From positions 1-10,673 of the forward strand of contig QGVC01000098.1 in assembly GCA_003242645.1 (NCBI GenBank): 10,673 nucleotides of DNA, in the 5' to 3' direction. Under the pieces are notes generated by a model. It made no database searches. It worked only from the letters and a program-made list of their open reading frames with translations, and was not told where the DNA came from. The translations under genes and the position numbers were made by a program. This stretch comes from Pseudomonadota bacterium (lineage in GTDB: Bacteria; Pseudomonadota; Alphaproteobacteria; Rhizobiales; Hyphomicrobiaceae). Positions within the stretch are counted from its first letter, which is position 1; the number at the start of each line of letters is the position of its first letter. Positions 1 to 5,968 of this stretch are shown one piece after another.

Positions 1-426
1 CAGTCCGGCCCGCATATAATCGGGTATGGGGGTTGGCCGGCGTGTCGCCCGATCGACGTACACATGCACGAAATAGCCATCAGCGCGAGCCTCGTCCTCA
101 CCAACGCCGAACAGTCCTATCTCGTAATGGACCGACGAGTTGCCGATATGGGCGACGCGTAAACCGGCTTCGATGTCCTCGGGAAAGCAGAAGGAGCGGT
201 GAAAGCGACAACTGGTCTCAACGACGACGCCGATGGTTTCACCTGAGTGATAATCGAGGCCGCAAAAATCGATCAGATACCGATTAACAACTGTATCGAA
301 ATACGAGTAGTACACCACGTTATTGACGTGGCCGTAGACGTCGTTGTCCATCCAGCGCGTAGGAATTACGGTGAAGTGCTTGAACTGCGCGCGCCGGGCA
401 GGAGGCTTGCGTTGGCTCTTGCTCAT
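1..426 (-). CDS. Acyl-CoA thioesterase, hot-dog fold (4HBT/YbgC type), 3' end cut by window edge
   Basis: This frame starts at ATG 426 and reads 142 codons to the left edge without a stop, so the C-terminus is missing. The translation is a hot-dog thioesterase of the 4-hydroxybenzoyl-CoA thioesterase/YbgC type, which hydrolyses acyl-CoA thioesters in the cytoplasm as a dimer or tetramer. The diagnostic part is residues 24-44: Arg-Trp-Met-Asp-Asn-Asp, then Gly-His-Val-Asn-Asn (32-36), then Tyr-Tyr and Phe-Asp. The Asp before the GHVNN segment is the catalytic position in this family. Typical members are 130-150 residues, so probably only a few residues lie outside the window. The start follows a short basic N-terminus (MSKSQRKPPARR), and the ribosome binding site is weak. 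It lies 59 bases downstream of the RidA gene on the same strand and may share its transcript. The family call is firm; the substrate cannot be read from the sequence. Confidence 0.88.
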   Translation of the reverse strand, partial: MSKSQRKPPARRAQFKHFTVIPTRWMDNDVYGHVNNVVYYSYFDTVVNRYLIDFCGLDYHSGETIGVVVETSCRFHRSFCFPEDIEAGLRVAHIGNSSVHYEIGLFGVGEDEARADGYFVHVYVDRATRRPTPIPDYMRAGL

Positions 427-485
427 GAGTCTGTCTGGGGGGTGGGCCGGAAGATGTTCAGCTAATCCGGCCCCGTTATGAATAA

Positions 486-833
486 CTACTTCGCGGCAAT
501 AACAGCGATTTCGACCAAAAGCCGCGGGTCCGCGAGCTTCGCTTCCACACAAGCACGTGCCGGCAGGTCCTTGCCGCCCGTCCAGGCCCGCCAGACTTCA
601 TTCATCGGCTCGCGATGCCGAATGTCGGACACCCAAATGGTTGTAGAGACGATCTTGCTCTTGTCCGTGCCGCACAAGCCCAAGAGTCTCTCGATCTCTT
701 TGAGGATCTCCTCGGTCTGCCCCTTCACGTCCCGGCTTGTATCTTTGGCCGTAATGCCGGCTGTGAACACGAAGCCGTTCGCCTCCACCACGTTGGATAG
801 GATCTCCGTTGTCTCGCGACGTGTGATGGTCAT
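486..833 (-). CDS. RidA/YjgF/UK114-family enamine/imine deaminase
   Basis: This 115-residue protein has the usual RidA-family length. RidA proteins are cytoplasmic trimers that hydrolyse reactive enamines and imines, such as 2-aminoacrylate, made by PLP enzymes. The C-terminal signature is clear: Pro-Ala-Arg-Ala-Cys-Val-Glu (91-97), with Arg93 matching the substrate-binding Arg105 of E. coli RidA, and Val-Glu-Ile near 107-109, with Glu108 matching its Glu120. Thr24-Ala-Gly-Ile is the equivalent of the family's TSGQ segment, altered here to TAGI. The chosen start is ATG 833, preceded by a strong ribosome binding site (GGGGAGAAG). An in-frame TTG at 869 would add 12 residues but lacks support. 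Because TSGQ is changed, it is probably one of the Rid side groups rather than orthodox RidA. It lies 151 bases after the GTP cyclohydrolase II gene on the same strand. Confidence 0.9.
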   Translation of the reverse strand: MTITRRETTEILSNVVEANGFVFTAGITAKDTSRDVKGQTEEILKEIERLLGLCGTDKSKIVSTTIWVSDIRHREPMNEVWRAWTGGKDLPARACVEAKLADPRLLVEIAVIAAK

Positions 834-984
834 GGGCTTCTCCCCGTGCCTTACGTTGAACAGAAGCAACTCCTTAGCACGCTTGGCAACTTCTGCCAGC
901 GGGTCAGGCTTTTGTAAGCCGCGCGAACAGGATCTTCCGACGGAAACGGTCGCGCTCGATCTGGCGCGGACGAGCAGCCGCTCA

Positions 985-1782
985 TCACAGCTTGTGAGCC
1001 ATTCTCTCCCGCTTGGTCGCGAGATAACGCGCGTTGTAGCGTGATGGCGATGTTGCGTGCTGGATCTGCTCGGCGACCTTGATTCCGAGCCGCTGAAGCG
1101 CCTCGACTTTCAAAGGATTGTTCGTGAGCAGCCTGATTTCTGTAAAGCCCAGGTCTTTGAGGATCTTCGCCGCCAAAGTGTAGTCTCGGGCATCGACGGG
1201 CGCGCCGATTGAAATATTCGCATCCACGGTGTCGAGGCCGCGGTCCTGCTCCGCATATGCCTTTATCTTCGCGACAAGGCCGATGCCGCGCCCTTCATGA
1301 TGCGGCAGATAGATAATCGCGCCAATCCGGCTTTCGATGACCCGCCCTATCGCCTTTTGGAGCTGGGCATGGCAGTCGCAGCGGAGAGAATGGAAGATGT
1401 CGCCCGTGGCGCAGCCACTGTGCACGCGCACAAGGGGCAGCTCGTCCGCACTTGACGATGTTGCGCGGTGAACGAGCGCCAGCGCCTGATAGGAGGCCGA
1501 GTCATCCTCGTAGGCATAGGCCTCGAAAACGACCTCGCGGCCCTGATACTCGACCGGCAGGATGGTCCGCGCCCGATCCCGGAACACCGGAGCGGCGTCG
1601 TCTTGCGCCTGCAGCTCACGAGAAGCGATCCCGGCACCGTTCGACCGCGCGCCATTGGCCTGGCCATTCAATGGATGACGCTCGTGCCAGGGTGCTCGCG
1701 CCGAAATGTTTTCCGACTGCGCGTCGGAAGCTGTCGTCGCGTCCCGCGTCACACCCAGCACTGCGTCTGAACCGTTCGCCAT
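985..1782 (-). CDS. ribA: GTP cyclohydrolase II (RibA type), stand-alone
   Basis: GTP cyclohydrolase II opens GTP to 2,5-diamino-6-ribosylamino-4-pyrimidinone 5'-phosphate, formate and pyrophosphate, the first step of riboflavin synthesis. The catalytic core spans about residues 72-255. Zinc ligands are Cys124, Cys135 and Cys137 (Ser-Leu-Arg-Cys-Asp-Cys). Glu-Gly-Arg-Gly-Ile-Gly-Leu at 163-169 is the guanine/phosphate site. Tyr176, Asp197 and Arg199 match E. coli Tyr105, Asp126 and Arg128, so normal formate-releasing chemistry is expected. There is no DHBP synthase (RibB) domain. The first ~70 residues are Ala/Asn/Ser-rich with no recognisable domain. One oddity is that the conserved His-Ser-Glu-Cys before the first zinc ligand reads His-Ser-Gly-Cys. 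ATG 1782 is chosen because GAGGA stands just upstream; an in-frame TTG at 1815 is possible. No other rib gene is nearby, so this may be a second copy serving riboflavin or a deazaflavin-type product. Confidence 0.93.
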   Translation of the reverse strand: MANGSDAVLGVTRDATTASDAQSENISARAPWHERHPLNGQANGARSNGAGIASRELQAQDDAAPVFRDRARTILPVEYQGREVVFEAYAYEDDSASYQALALVHRATSSSADELPLVRVHSGCATGDIFHSLRCDCHAQLQKAIGRVIESRIGAIIYLPHHEGRGIGLVAKIKAYAEQDRGLDTVDANISIGAPVDARDYTLAAKILKDLGFTEIRLLTNNPLKVEALQRLGIKVAEQIQHATSPSRYNARYLATKRERMAHKL

Positions 1783-2080
1783 AGTGGTCCTCGATGAATC
1801 ATCTCGTCGTAACAAATCTGCCCAAGGCAGTTGTTAAGGCGACGTAATCGTCGGTGCTGCTTTTTCGATCGGCTGGGCCAACCGCACACCTCCTGAGAGG
1901 TACGAACGCGGCCCTACCGAAAACGGCCCCTCGCTCGCCCCAACGGAACGCGACTAACATTTCGGTCCCGACCTCAAACGTCGCCATCGCGCGGTTGCTC
2001 CTCGCGTGATCGACAGAACGTTAGCGCCGAACACTGTGGCGCCATTAGGGTGAAAGGCCTCTCGTCGGTACACTGACTGC

Positions 2081-2100
2081 CTCATGCCGGACGGCATGGG
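2081..2100. repeat. Inverted repeat / stem-loop between denD and ribA
   Basis: The arms CATGCC (2083-2088) and GGCATG (2093-2098) are perfect complements around the loop GGAC. Outside them the plus strand adds one G-T wobble and one C-G pair, giving about 8 pairs. No T-run follows on either strand, so it is not a standard intrinsic terminator. It may be a transcript-end structure for denD or an operator for ribA. Confidence 0.4.
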
Positions 2101-2124
2101 ATAAGCTCCTTCTTCTGTCAGCCG

Positions 2125-2149
2125 GAGGCGTAAAGGTGGTGGGCGCCTC
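2125..2149. repeat. Inverted repeat GAGGCG/CGCCTC
   Basis: Six-base arms at 2125-2130 and 2144-2149 flank a 13-base spacer. It lies 26 bases from the 2083-2098 hairpin. The spacing suits either a dimeric-protein site or a large-loop hairpin. In GC-rich DNA a 6-base repeat can be chance, so this is a weak call. Confidence 0.25.
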
Positions 2150-2261
2150 GCACGTGATGGTAGCCAATTGTTCTATTGCTTTCGCATCGTTCAACAAATG
2201 GGGGCCGAAGAACGCCCTTACCAGGGGAGGTTCGCGTTGGTGAACCCTCAGCCCTTCACAA

Positions 2262-3236
2262 TCATGCTATCTTGCCGCCGAGCTCGTCCTCGATGTGTAT
2301 GCGGATGATCTCTTCAAAGCTCGAGTCCGCCCTGAAGCCGAGCTCGATAGCCCGCCGCGCGTCGAAGTTACGCGGCCAGCCGGAAACAATCTGCATGATC
2401 AGCGGGTCCGGCTCGCGACGAATGCGCGCTACGACCTTATCGCCAGCGACTTTGCGCAGAGCCTCGATCTGCTCGCCGACGGTTACAGAGACGCCCGGCA
2501 TGGTCAGGTTGCGCCTGGGGCCGACAACCTCGCCGTCGAGCGCCGCGGCGTGCAGCAGAAAGCCGACAGCGGCCCGCGGGCTGGCGTGCCAGTGGCGTAC
2601 ATCCTCGGAAACGGGAAGCACGGCCTCCTGCCCGGCCAGCGGCTCGCGGATGATGCTGGAGAAAAAGCCCGAAGCGGCCTTGTTGGGCTTGCCCGGCCTC
2701 ACGCAAATCGTCGGAAGCCGGATGCCGATGCCGTCGAGAAATCCCTTGCGGGTGTAATCGGCCAGCAGCAGCTCACAGATGGCTTTTTGAGTCCCGTAGG
2801 AGGTCAGCGGCGTCGTGAAGAATTCATCGCCGATCGCCTCGGGAAACGGCGCGCCGAACACAGCGATGGAGCTGGTGAACACCACACGCGGCTTATTGCC
2901 GGCCTTGCGAATGGCTTCGAACAGATACCTCGTGCCATCGAGGTTGATGCGATAGCCCTTGTCGAAATCCAGCTCCGCCTCGCCCGAGACAACGGCGGCG
3001 AGATGGAAGATCACATCCGGCCTGTCGGCTACCAGCTCTTCGGCCTCTCCTGGGCGCGAGAGGTCGCCCACCTTGACAGTCATCGGAAAGGGGCAGTCGG
3101 GGCAGCGCGGGGCTTCCACGACATCATGCAGCACAACGCTGGTGATCGGTCTTCCCGCGAGGCTGCCATCACGCGCGAGCCGCTGCGCTAGCTTTCGGCC
3201 GATCATGCCAGCACCGCCGGTGATCAAGATTTTCAT
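2262..3236 (-). CDS. denD: D-erythronate dehydrogenase (DenD type), NAD-dependent epimerase/dehydratase superfamily
   Basis: This 324-residue extended short-chain dehydrogenase fits DenD, which oxidises D-erythronate at C2 to 2-oxo-tetronate with NAD in the cytoplasm. The Rossmann motif Gly-Gly-Ala-Gly-Met-Ile-Gly is at 7-13, Asp38 ends strand 2 (NAD preference), and the substrate-site Ser pair follows Thr121. The catalytic pair is Tyr147 and Lys151 in Ser-Tyr-Gly-Thr-Gln-Lys. The region Arg-Leu-Pro-Thr-Ile near 174, followed by Arg-Pro-Gly-Lys-Pro-Asn-Lys-Ala-Ala-Ser, is typical of the DenD branch rather than of sugar-nucleotide epimerases. The start at ATG 3236 has a strong GGGAGGAG ribosome binding site. 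It lies 50 bases after the otnI gene, so both are probably cotranscribed. An oddity is Cys-Pro-Asp-Cys at 45-48 in the loop after strand 2. The family is certain; the exact substrate is inferred from sequence type plus the otnI neighbour. Confidence 0.85.
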   Translation of the reverse strand: MKILITGGAGMIGRKLAQRLARDGSLAGRPITSVVLHDVVEAPRCPDCPFPMTVKVGDLSRPGEAEELVADRPDVIFHLAAVVSGEAELDFDKGYRINLDGTRYLFEAIRKAGNKPRVVFTSSIAVFGAPFPEAIGDEFFTTPLTSYGTQKAICELLLADYTRKGFLDGIGIRLPTICVRPGKPNKAASGFFSSIIREPLAGQEAVLPVSEDVRHWHASPRAAVGFLLHAAALDGEVVGPRRNLTMPGVSVTVGEQIEALRKVAGDKVVARIRREPDPLIMQIVSGWPRNFDARRAIELGFRADSSFEEIIRIHIEDELGGKIA

Positions 3237-3286
3237 GGACGTTGCTCCTCCCTCGGGTCGTTAGGGGTCGAGCTTCCAGGGCGGGT

Positions 3287-4063
3287 TCAGCCGAGGCGAA
3301 CGCCGCATCTCTCAACCCATTTCAATCCTTCGATCGTGCCGCGCCGCGGCCGGTATTCGCAACCAATCCAGCCATCAAAGCCGGTTTCATCGATCAGCTT
3401 GAACAGCCACGCGTAGTTGAGCTCACCCTCGTCCGGCTCGCCTCGATCCGGAGGATTGGCGATCTGATAATGGCGCGTCAGGTGAGCGTACTCACGGATC
3501 GCGGTCGCAACGTCGCCTTCGACGATTTGCCGGTGATAGATGTCGAACTGGAGCCCCAGGTTCGGCTCTCCAACCTCGTAAATGATCGCCCGCGCCTCGC
3601 TCGTGTGGTTCAGGAAGTAGCCTGGAATATCGCGCGTATTGATCGGCTCGATGATCACTTCGACCCCAAAATCCTTCGCCATACGCGCAGCTTTTCTCAG
3701 GTTTGCAACGTAGGTCGCACGCGAGGTGCCGTGATGAACGAGGCCGGCCATGGCGTGAACGCGGGGACACCGGAGCGCTTCCGCATATTTGAGGGCTTCG
3801 CGTAACGCAGCCTCGAAGTCGGCCTCCCGTCCGGTCAACGCCGCGAGCCCGCGCTCGCCTTTGGTCCAATCTCCAGGCGGCAAATTGAAAAGCACCAGCG
3901 TAAGGCCGTTGGCTTCCAGGCGCGCCGCGATTTCCTCTGCCGGGTGCTCGTAAGGGAAGAGGAATTCGACCGCCTTGAAACCCGCCTTCGCTGCTGCTTC
4001 GAAGCGGTCCAGGAAAGGCACCTCAGTGAACATCATGCTGAGATTTGCAGCAAAGCGCGGCAT
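3287..4063 (-). CDS. otnI: 2-oxo-tetronate isomerase (OtnI), hydroxypyruvate isomerase family
   Basis: This 258-residue protein is a TIM-barrel sugar-phosphate isomerase-like protein of the hydroxypyruvate isomerase (Hyi/OtnI) family. OtnI converts 2-oxo-tetronate to 3-oxo-tetronate in catabolism of four-carbon sugar acids; older annotations call it hydroxypyruvate isomerase. Visible marks are the N-terminal [17 protein letters not shown] at 59-66, and the metal/catalytic set Glu139 (Ile-Ile-Glu-Pro-Ile-Asn), Asp174 and His177 (Gln-Phe-Asp-Ile-Tyr-His), Gln200 and Glu236 (Gly-Cys-Glu-Tyr-Arg-Pro). All key residues are present. ATG 4063 is chosen over TTG 4072 because family members start at this Met; the ribosome binding site is weak. 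Placement directly before denD favours OtnI over a glyoxylate-pathway Hyi, since no gcl or glxR is seen. Confidence 0.86.
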   Translation of the reverse strand: MPRFAANLSMMFTEVPFLDRFEAAAKAGFKAVEFLFPYEHPAEEIAARLEANGLTLVLFNLPPGDWTKGERGLAALTGREADFEAALREALKYAEALRCPRVHAMAGLVHHGTSRATYVANLRKAARMAKDFGVEVIIEPINTRDIPGYFLNHTSEARAIIYEVGEPNLGLQFDIYHRQIVEGDVATAIREYAHLTRHYQIANPPDRGEPDEGELNYAWLFKLIDETGFDGWIGCEYRPRRGTIEGLKWVERCGVRLG

Positions 4064-4176
4064 CTGTCTCAAGCCTCGGCAATCAGGTTGGAGTTGCAGG
4101 GACCATCGATCCGAAAGAAGACAGTTCCAATCGCCTTGACCTTCTGGCCGTCAGGCCAAGGCTCTGCCACGCCCCG

Positions 4177-4923
4177 TTACAACGCAAAACCTCCATCGAC
4201 GAGCATGGTGGTGCCGGTCGTGAAGGCGCTTTCGTCCGAGGCGAGATAAACGGCTAGGGCAGCCACCTCCTCGGGCAACCCGAGGCGCCCCATCGGCTGC
4301 CGTTCGATGAACATTTGCCGGGCCTTTTCGACGCTCCCGACCGTTTTCGCAAGCGCGCTGATCCGCTCCTCAAGCGAAGGCGACTGGATGGTGCCAGGAC
4401 AAATGGCGTTGCAGCGGATGCCCCTTCGGATGAAATCCGCCGCGACGGATTTGGTCAGCCCGATCACCGCCGCCTTCGTTGTCCCGTAAACGTATCGGTT
4501 CGGGATGCCCCGAATGGAGCTAGCGGCAGACGCGACGTTGATGATCGACCCGCTTCCCTTCTCCAGCATGCCCGGCAGGAAGGCCTTGATCGTGCGATGC
4601 ATGGAGCGGACGTTGAGATCGAACGCGAAATCCCACTCCTCGTCCGTGCAGTCGAGCACCGTGCCGTGGTGAACGAAGCCGGCTGCGTTGAAGAGGATAT
4701 CGACAGGCGAGAAACGCTTCGCCAGCGCCTCGATGGAAGCTGTATCGCGAACATCGAGCTCCAGGCATTCGGCGACGCCTTCCTCCTTCAAGCCTTCCAG
4801 CTTTTTCGCATCGATGTCAGTGGCGATCACGCGTGCACCCTCTCGCGCAAACGCAATCGCCGTTGCCCGCCCAATCCCAGCGCCAGATGCTGTGCAGAAT
4901 GCGATCTTGCCCTGGAGCCGCAT
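4177..4923 (-). CDS. Short-chain dehydrogenase/reductase related to BDH2/DHRS6 and 2-keto-3-deoxy-L-fuconate dehydrogenase
   Basis: This 248-residue classical SDR is complete. The cofactor motif is Thr-Ala-Ser-Gly-Ala-Gly-Ile-Gly (11-18), Asp36 ends strand 2 and points to NAD(H), Asn-Ala-Ala-Gly is at 79-82, and the catalytic set is Ser132, Tyr146 and Lys150. The stretch Gly-Phe-Val-His-His-Gly-Thr-Val-Leu-Asp-Cys (82-92) and the run around Leu-Asn-Val-Arg-Ser-Met (103-108) closely recall animal BDH2/DHRS6 and the bacterial 2-keto-3-deoxy-L-fuconate 4-dehydrogenases. Both oxidise hydroxy acids. It starts at ATG 4923, with AGGG about nine bases upstream. An upstream in-frame extension overlaps ispE in another frame and is not real. 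It lies 94 bases after ispE and 113 before otnI. Shared orientation with otnI and denD suggests a hydroxy-acid or sugar-acid substrate; the actual one is unknown. Confidence 0.88.
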   Translation of the reverse strand: MRLQGKIAFCTASGAGIGRATAIAFAREGARVIATDIDAKKLEGLKEEGVAECLELDVRDTASIEALAKRFSPVDILFNAAGFVHHGTVLDCTDEEWDFAFDLNVRSMHRTIKAFLPGMLEKGSGSIINVASAASSIRGIPNRYVYGTTKAAVIGLTKSVAADFIRRGIRCNAICPGTIQSPSLEERISALAKTVGSVEKARQMFIERQPMGRLGLPEEVAALAVYLASDESAFTTGTTMLVDGGFAL

Positions 4924-4956
4924 CGCTATTGCCCTGATCCGTTGGTCCCGAAAGCT

Positions 4957-4986
4957 CACGTGCCGCATCTCTAACACGCGGCAGTG
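4957..4986. repeat. Bulged stem-loop in the gap between ispE and the SDR gene
   Basis: The arm CAC-g-TGCCGC (4957-4966, the g being a one-base bulge) pairs with GCGGCAGTG (4978-4986), giving nine base pairs around an 11-base loop. A second short repeat, GTCCC/GGGAC (4986-4990 with 4999-5003), lies beside it. On the minus strand this stands between the ispE stop and the SDR start. There is no T-run, so it may be a transcript-end or processing structure separating housekeeping ispE from the catabolic genes, rather than a textbook terminator. Confidence 0.4.
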
Positions 4987-5017
4987 TCCCCGAACACAGG
5001 GACTAAGGTTTCGGTTG

Positions 5018-5917
5018 TCACCCCAGCGTAACGGACCGTACCCACCAATTCGGATGGGACCGCGAAAGCTGTTGAGCAGCCGCCTGCGCTGCCTCGGTGG
5101 AGAGGAAAAGCCCGAAGCACGTCGGGCCAGCACCCGAGATGCGAGCCAGCTGGCAACCGTCACAGGACGCAAGAGCGGCTTCGACCTCCCGGCAAGCAGG
5201 AATCACGTCGCGCGCCGGCTCTGCGAGATCGTTCGTGTGGGCTCGAGCATAGGCAATGGCGTCCTCGGCCCGCGTGATAGACGGCGGTGGCTCCGGATCA
5301 GGCAATGTCTCGGGGATCGGTGGAGCCGAAAGCCGCCGGAAGACTTGCGTGGTCTTGTCCGCCGGAACGGGCACTCCAGGGTTCGCCAGAACCGCTGCCA
5401 GTGATGGCAAACTCGTCAGCGGAAGAACCTTCTCGCCCCTTCCCCACATCAGCGACGGCCGATTTACGAAGCACACCGGCACGTCGGACCCAAGTTCCGC
5501 CGCGAACCCGATCCAGTCGAACGTGTCGGCGTTTTCGGGATTGGCACGCCGGATGGCGCGCAGCAGAGCCGCAGCATCGGCAGAGCCTCCGCCGAGACCG
5601 GCCGCAACAGGCAGGTTTTTCTCGATCTCCACAGAACCAAGCTGCAATCGGGGCTCCCTCTGCCCGAGCTTGGCTAGCGTTTCAGCAACGAGGTTGCGGC
5701 CTGTGATGTCGGCACCGAACGGCCCTGCAACCGACACATTGGGAGAGGAGCCGAGCTGGAGCGTTACCGTGTCGCCAACGTCAGCGAATACGACCAGGCT
5801 TCGCAGCTCGTGGTAGCCGTCCGCCCGCCGCCCGACCACGCTCAAGGTCAGATTGATCTTGGCGCGCGCGCGCTCGACGATGTTGCCCGGTTTGTCCACC
5901 CGTTCACCTTCAGCCAT
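5018..5917 (-). CDS. ispE: 4-diphosphocytidyl-2-C-methyl-D-erythritol kinase
   Basis: IspE phosphorylates CDP-methylerythritol at the 2-position with ATP, the fourth step of the MEP isoprenoid pathway. The 299-residue protein is a full-length GHMP kinase. Ala-Lys-Ile-Asn-Leu-Thr-Leu at 19-25 contains Lys20, the equivalent of E. coli Lys10. Asp33-Gly-Tyr-His is the substrate-binding turn. Pro-Val-Ala-Ala-Gly-Leu-Gly-Gly-Gly-Ser-Ala-Asp-Ala-Ala (103-116) is the ATP phosphate loop. Gly-Ser-Asp-Val-Pro (143-147) carries the catalytic Asp145. Ser-Gly-Ala-Gly-Pro-Thr-Cys-Phe-Gly near residues 261-269 is the third GHMP motif. ATG 5917 is used; an in-frame TTG at 5941 would add eight residues, and the ribosome binding site is weak for both. 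The gene follows the TPR gene by 51 bases in the same direction, an arrangement common in Rhizobiales, so the two probably form an operon. Confidence 0.97.
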   Translation of the reverse strand: MAEGERVDKPGNIVERARAKINLTLSVVGRRADGYHELRSLVVFADVGDTVTLQLGSSPNVSVAGPFGADITGRNLVAETLAKLGQREPRLQLGSVEIEKNLPVAAGLGGGSADAAALLRAIRRANPENADTFDWIGFAAELGSDVPVCFVNRPSLMWGRGEKVLPLTSLPSLAAVLANPGVPVPADKTTQVFRRLSAPPIPETLPDPEPPPSITRAEDAIAYARAHTNDLAEPARDVIPACREVEAALASCDGCQLARISGAGPTCFGLFLSTEAAQAAAQQLSRSHPNWWVRSVTLG

Positions 5918-5968
5918 GCGCCTAGACCGGGCGAGCGCCAAATCAACCGGTGTTCCAGAGACTAGCTC

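Larger units (their letters stand above)
1783..2261. other. Noncoding stretch between denD and ribA
   Basis: These 479 bases carry no convincing gene. Short open frames here lack a good start, a ribosome binding site and any recognisable protein. The stretch should contain the ribA promoter and the end of the denD transcript. It holds three inverted repeats: ACCTC/GAGGT (1888-1901), CATGCC/GGCATG (2083-2098) and GAGGCG/CGCCTC (2125-2149). I could not place a sigma-70 promoter with confidence, and I saw no FMN-riboswitch conserved boxes. Confidence 0.6.

Noticed and set aside
907..920. GGCTT/AAGCC hairpin between ribA and ridA as a terminator
   Set aside because: The stem is only five pairs and no T-run follows on the minus strand.
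478..1044. Plus-strand open frame of 188 codons
   Set aside because: It is antisense to the RidA gene and the end of ribA and has no recognisable product.
1799..1987. Minus-strand open frame of 62 codons upstream of ribA
   Set aside because: No clear ribosome binding site, no recognisable domain, and it overlaps the ribA leader. It is probably noncoding.
1783..2261. FMN riboswitch upstream of ribA
   Set aside because: I looked for the conserved boxes and did not see them; the inverted repeats present do not form that multi-stem layout.
2295..3191. Long plus-strand open frame of 298 codons
   Set aside because: It lies wholly antisense to denD, which has full family motifs and a strong ribosome binding site. 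The antisense product resembles no protein and is a by-product of GC-rich codon use.
4145..4158. TGGCC/GGCCA hairpin between the SDR gene and otnI
   Set aside because: It has five pairs with mismatches outside and no T-run. Such a repeat is expected by chance in GC-rich DNA.
4924..5172. 83-residue N-terminal extension of the SDR protein
   Set aside because: It would overlap the ispE 3' end in another frame, and the SDR fold begins right at ATG 4923, the normal family start.
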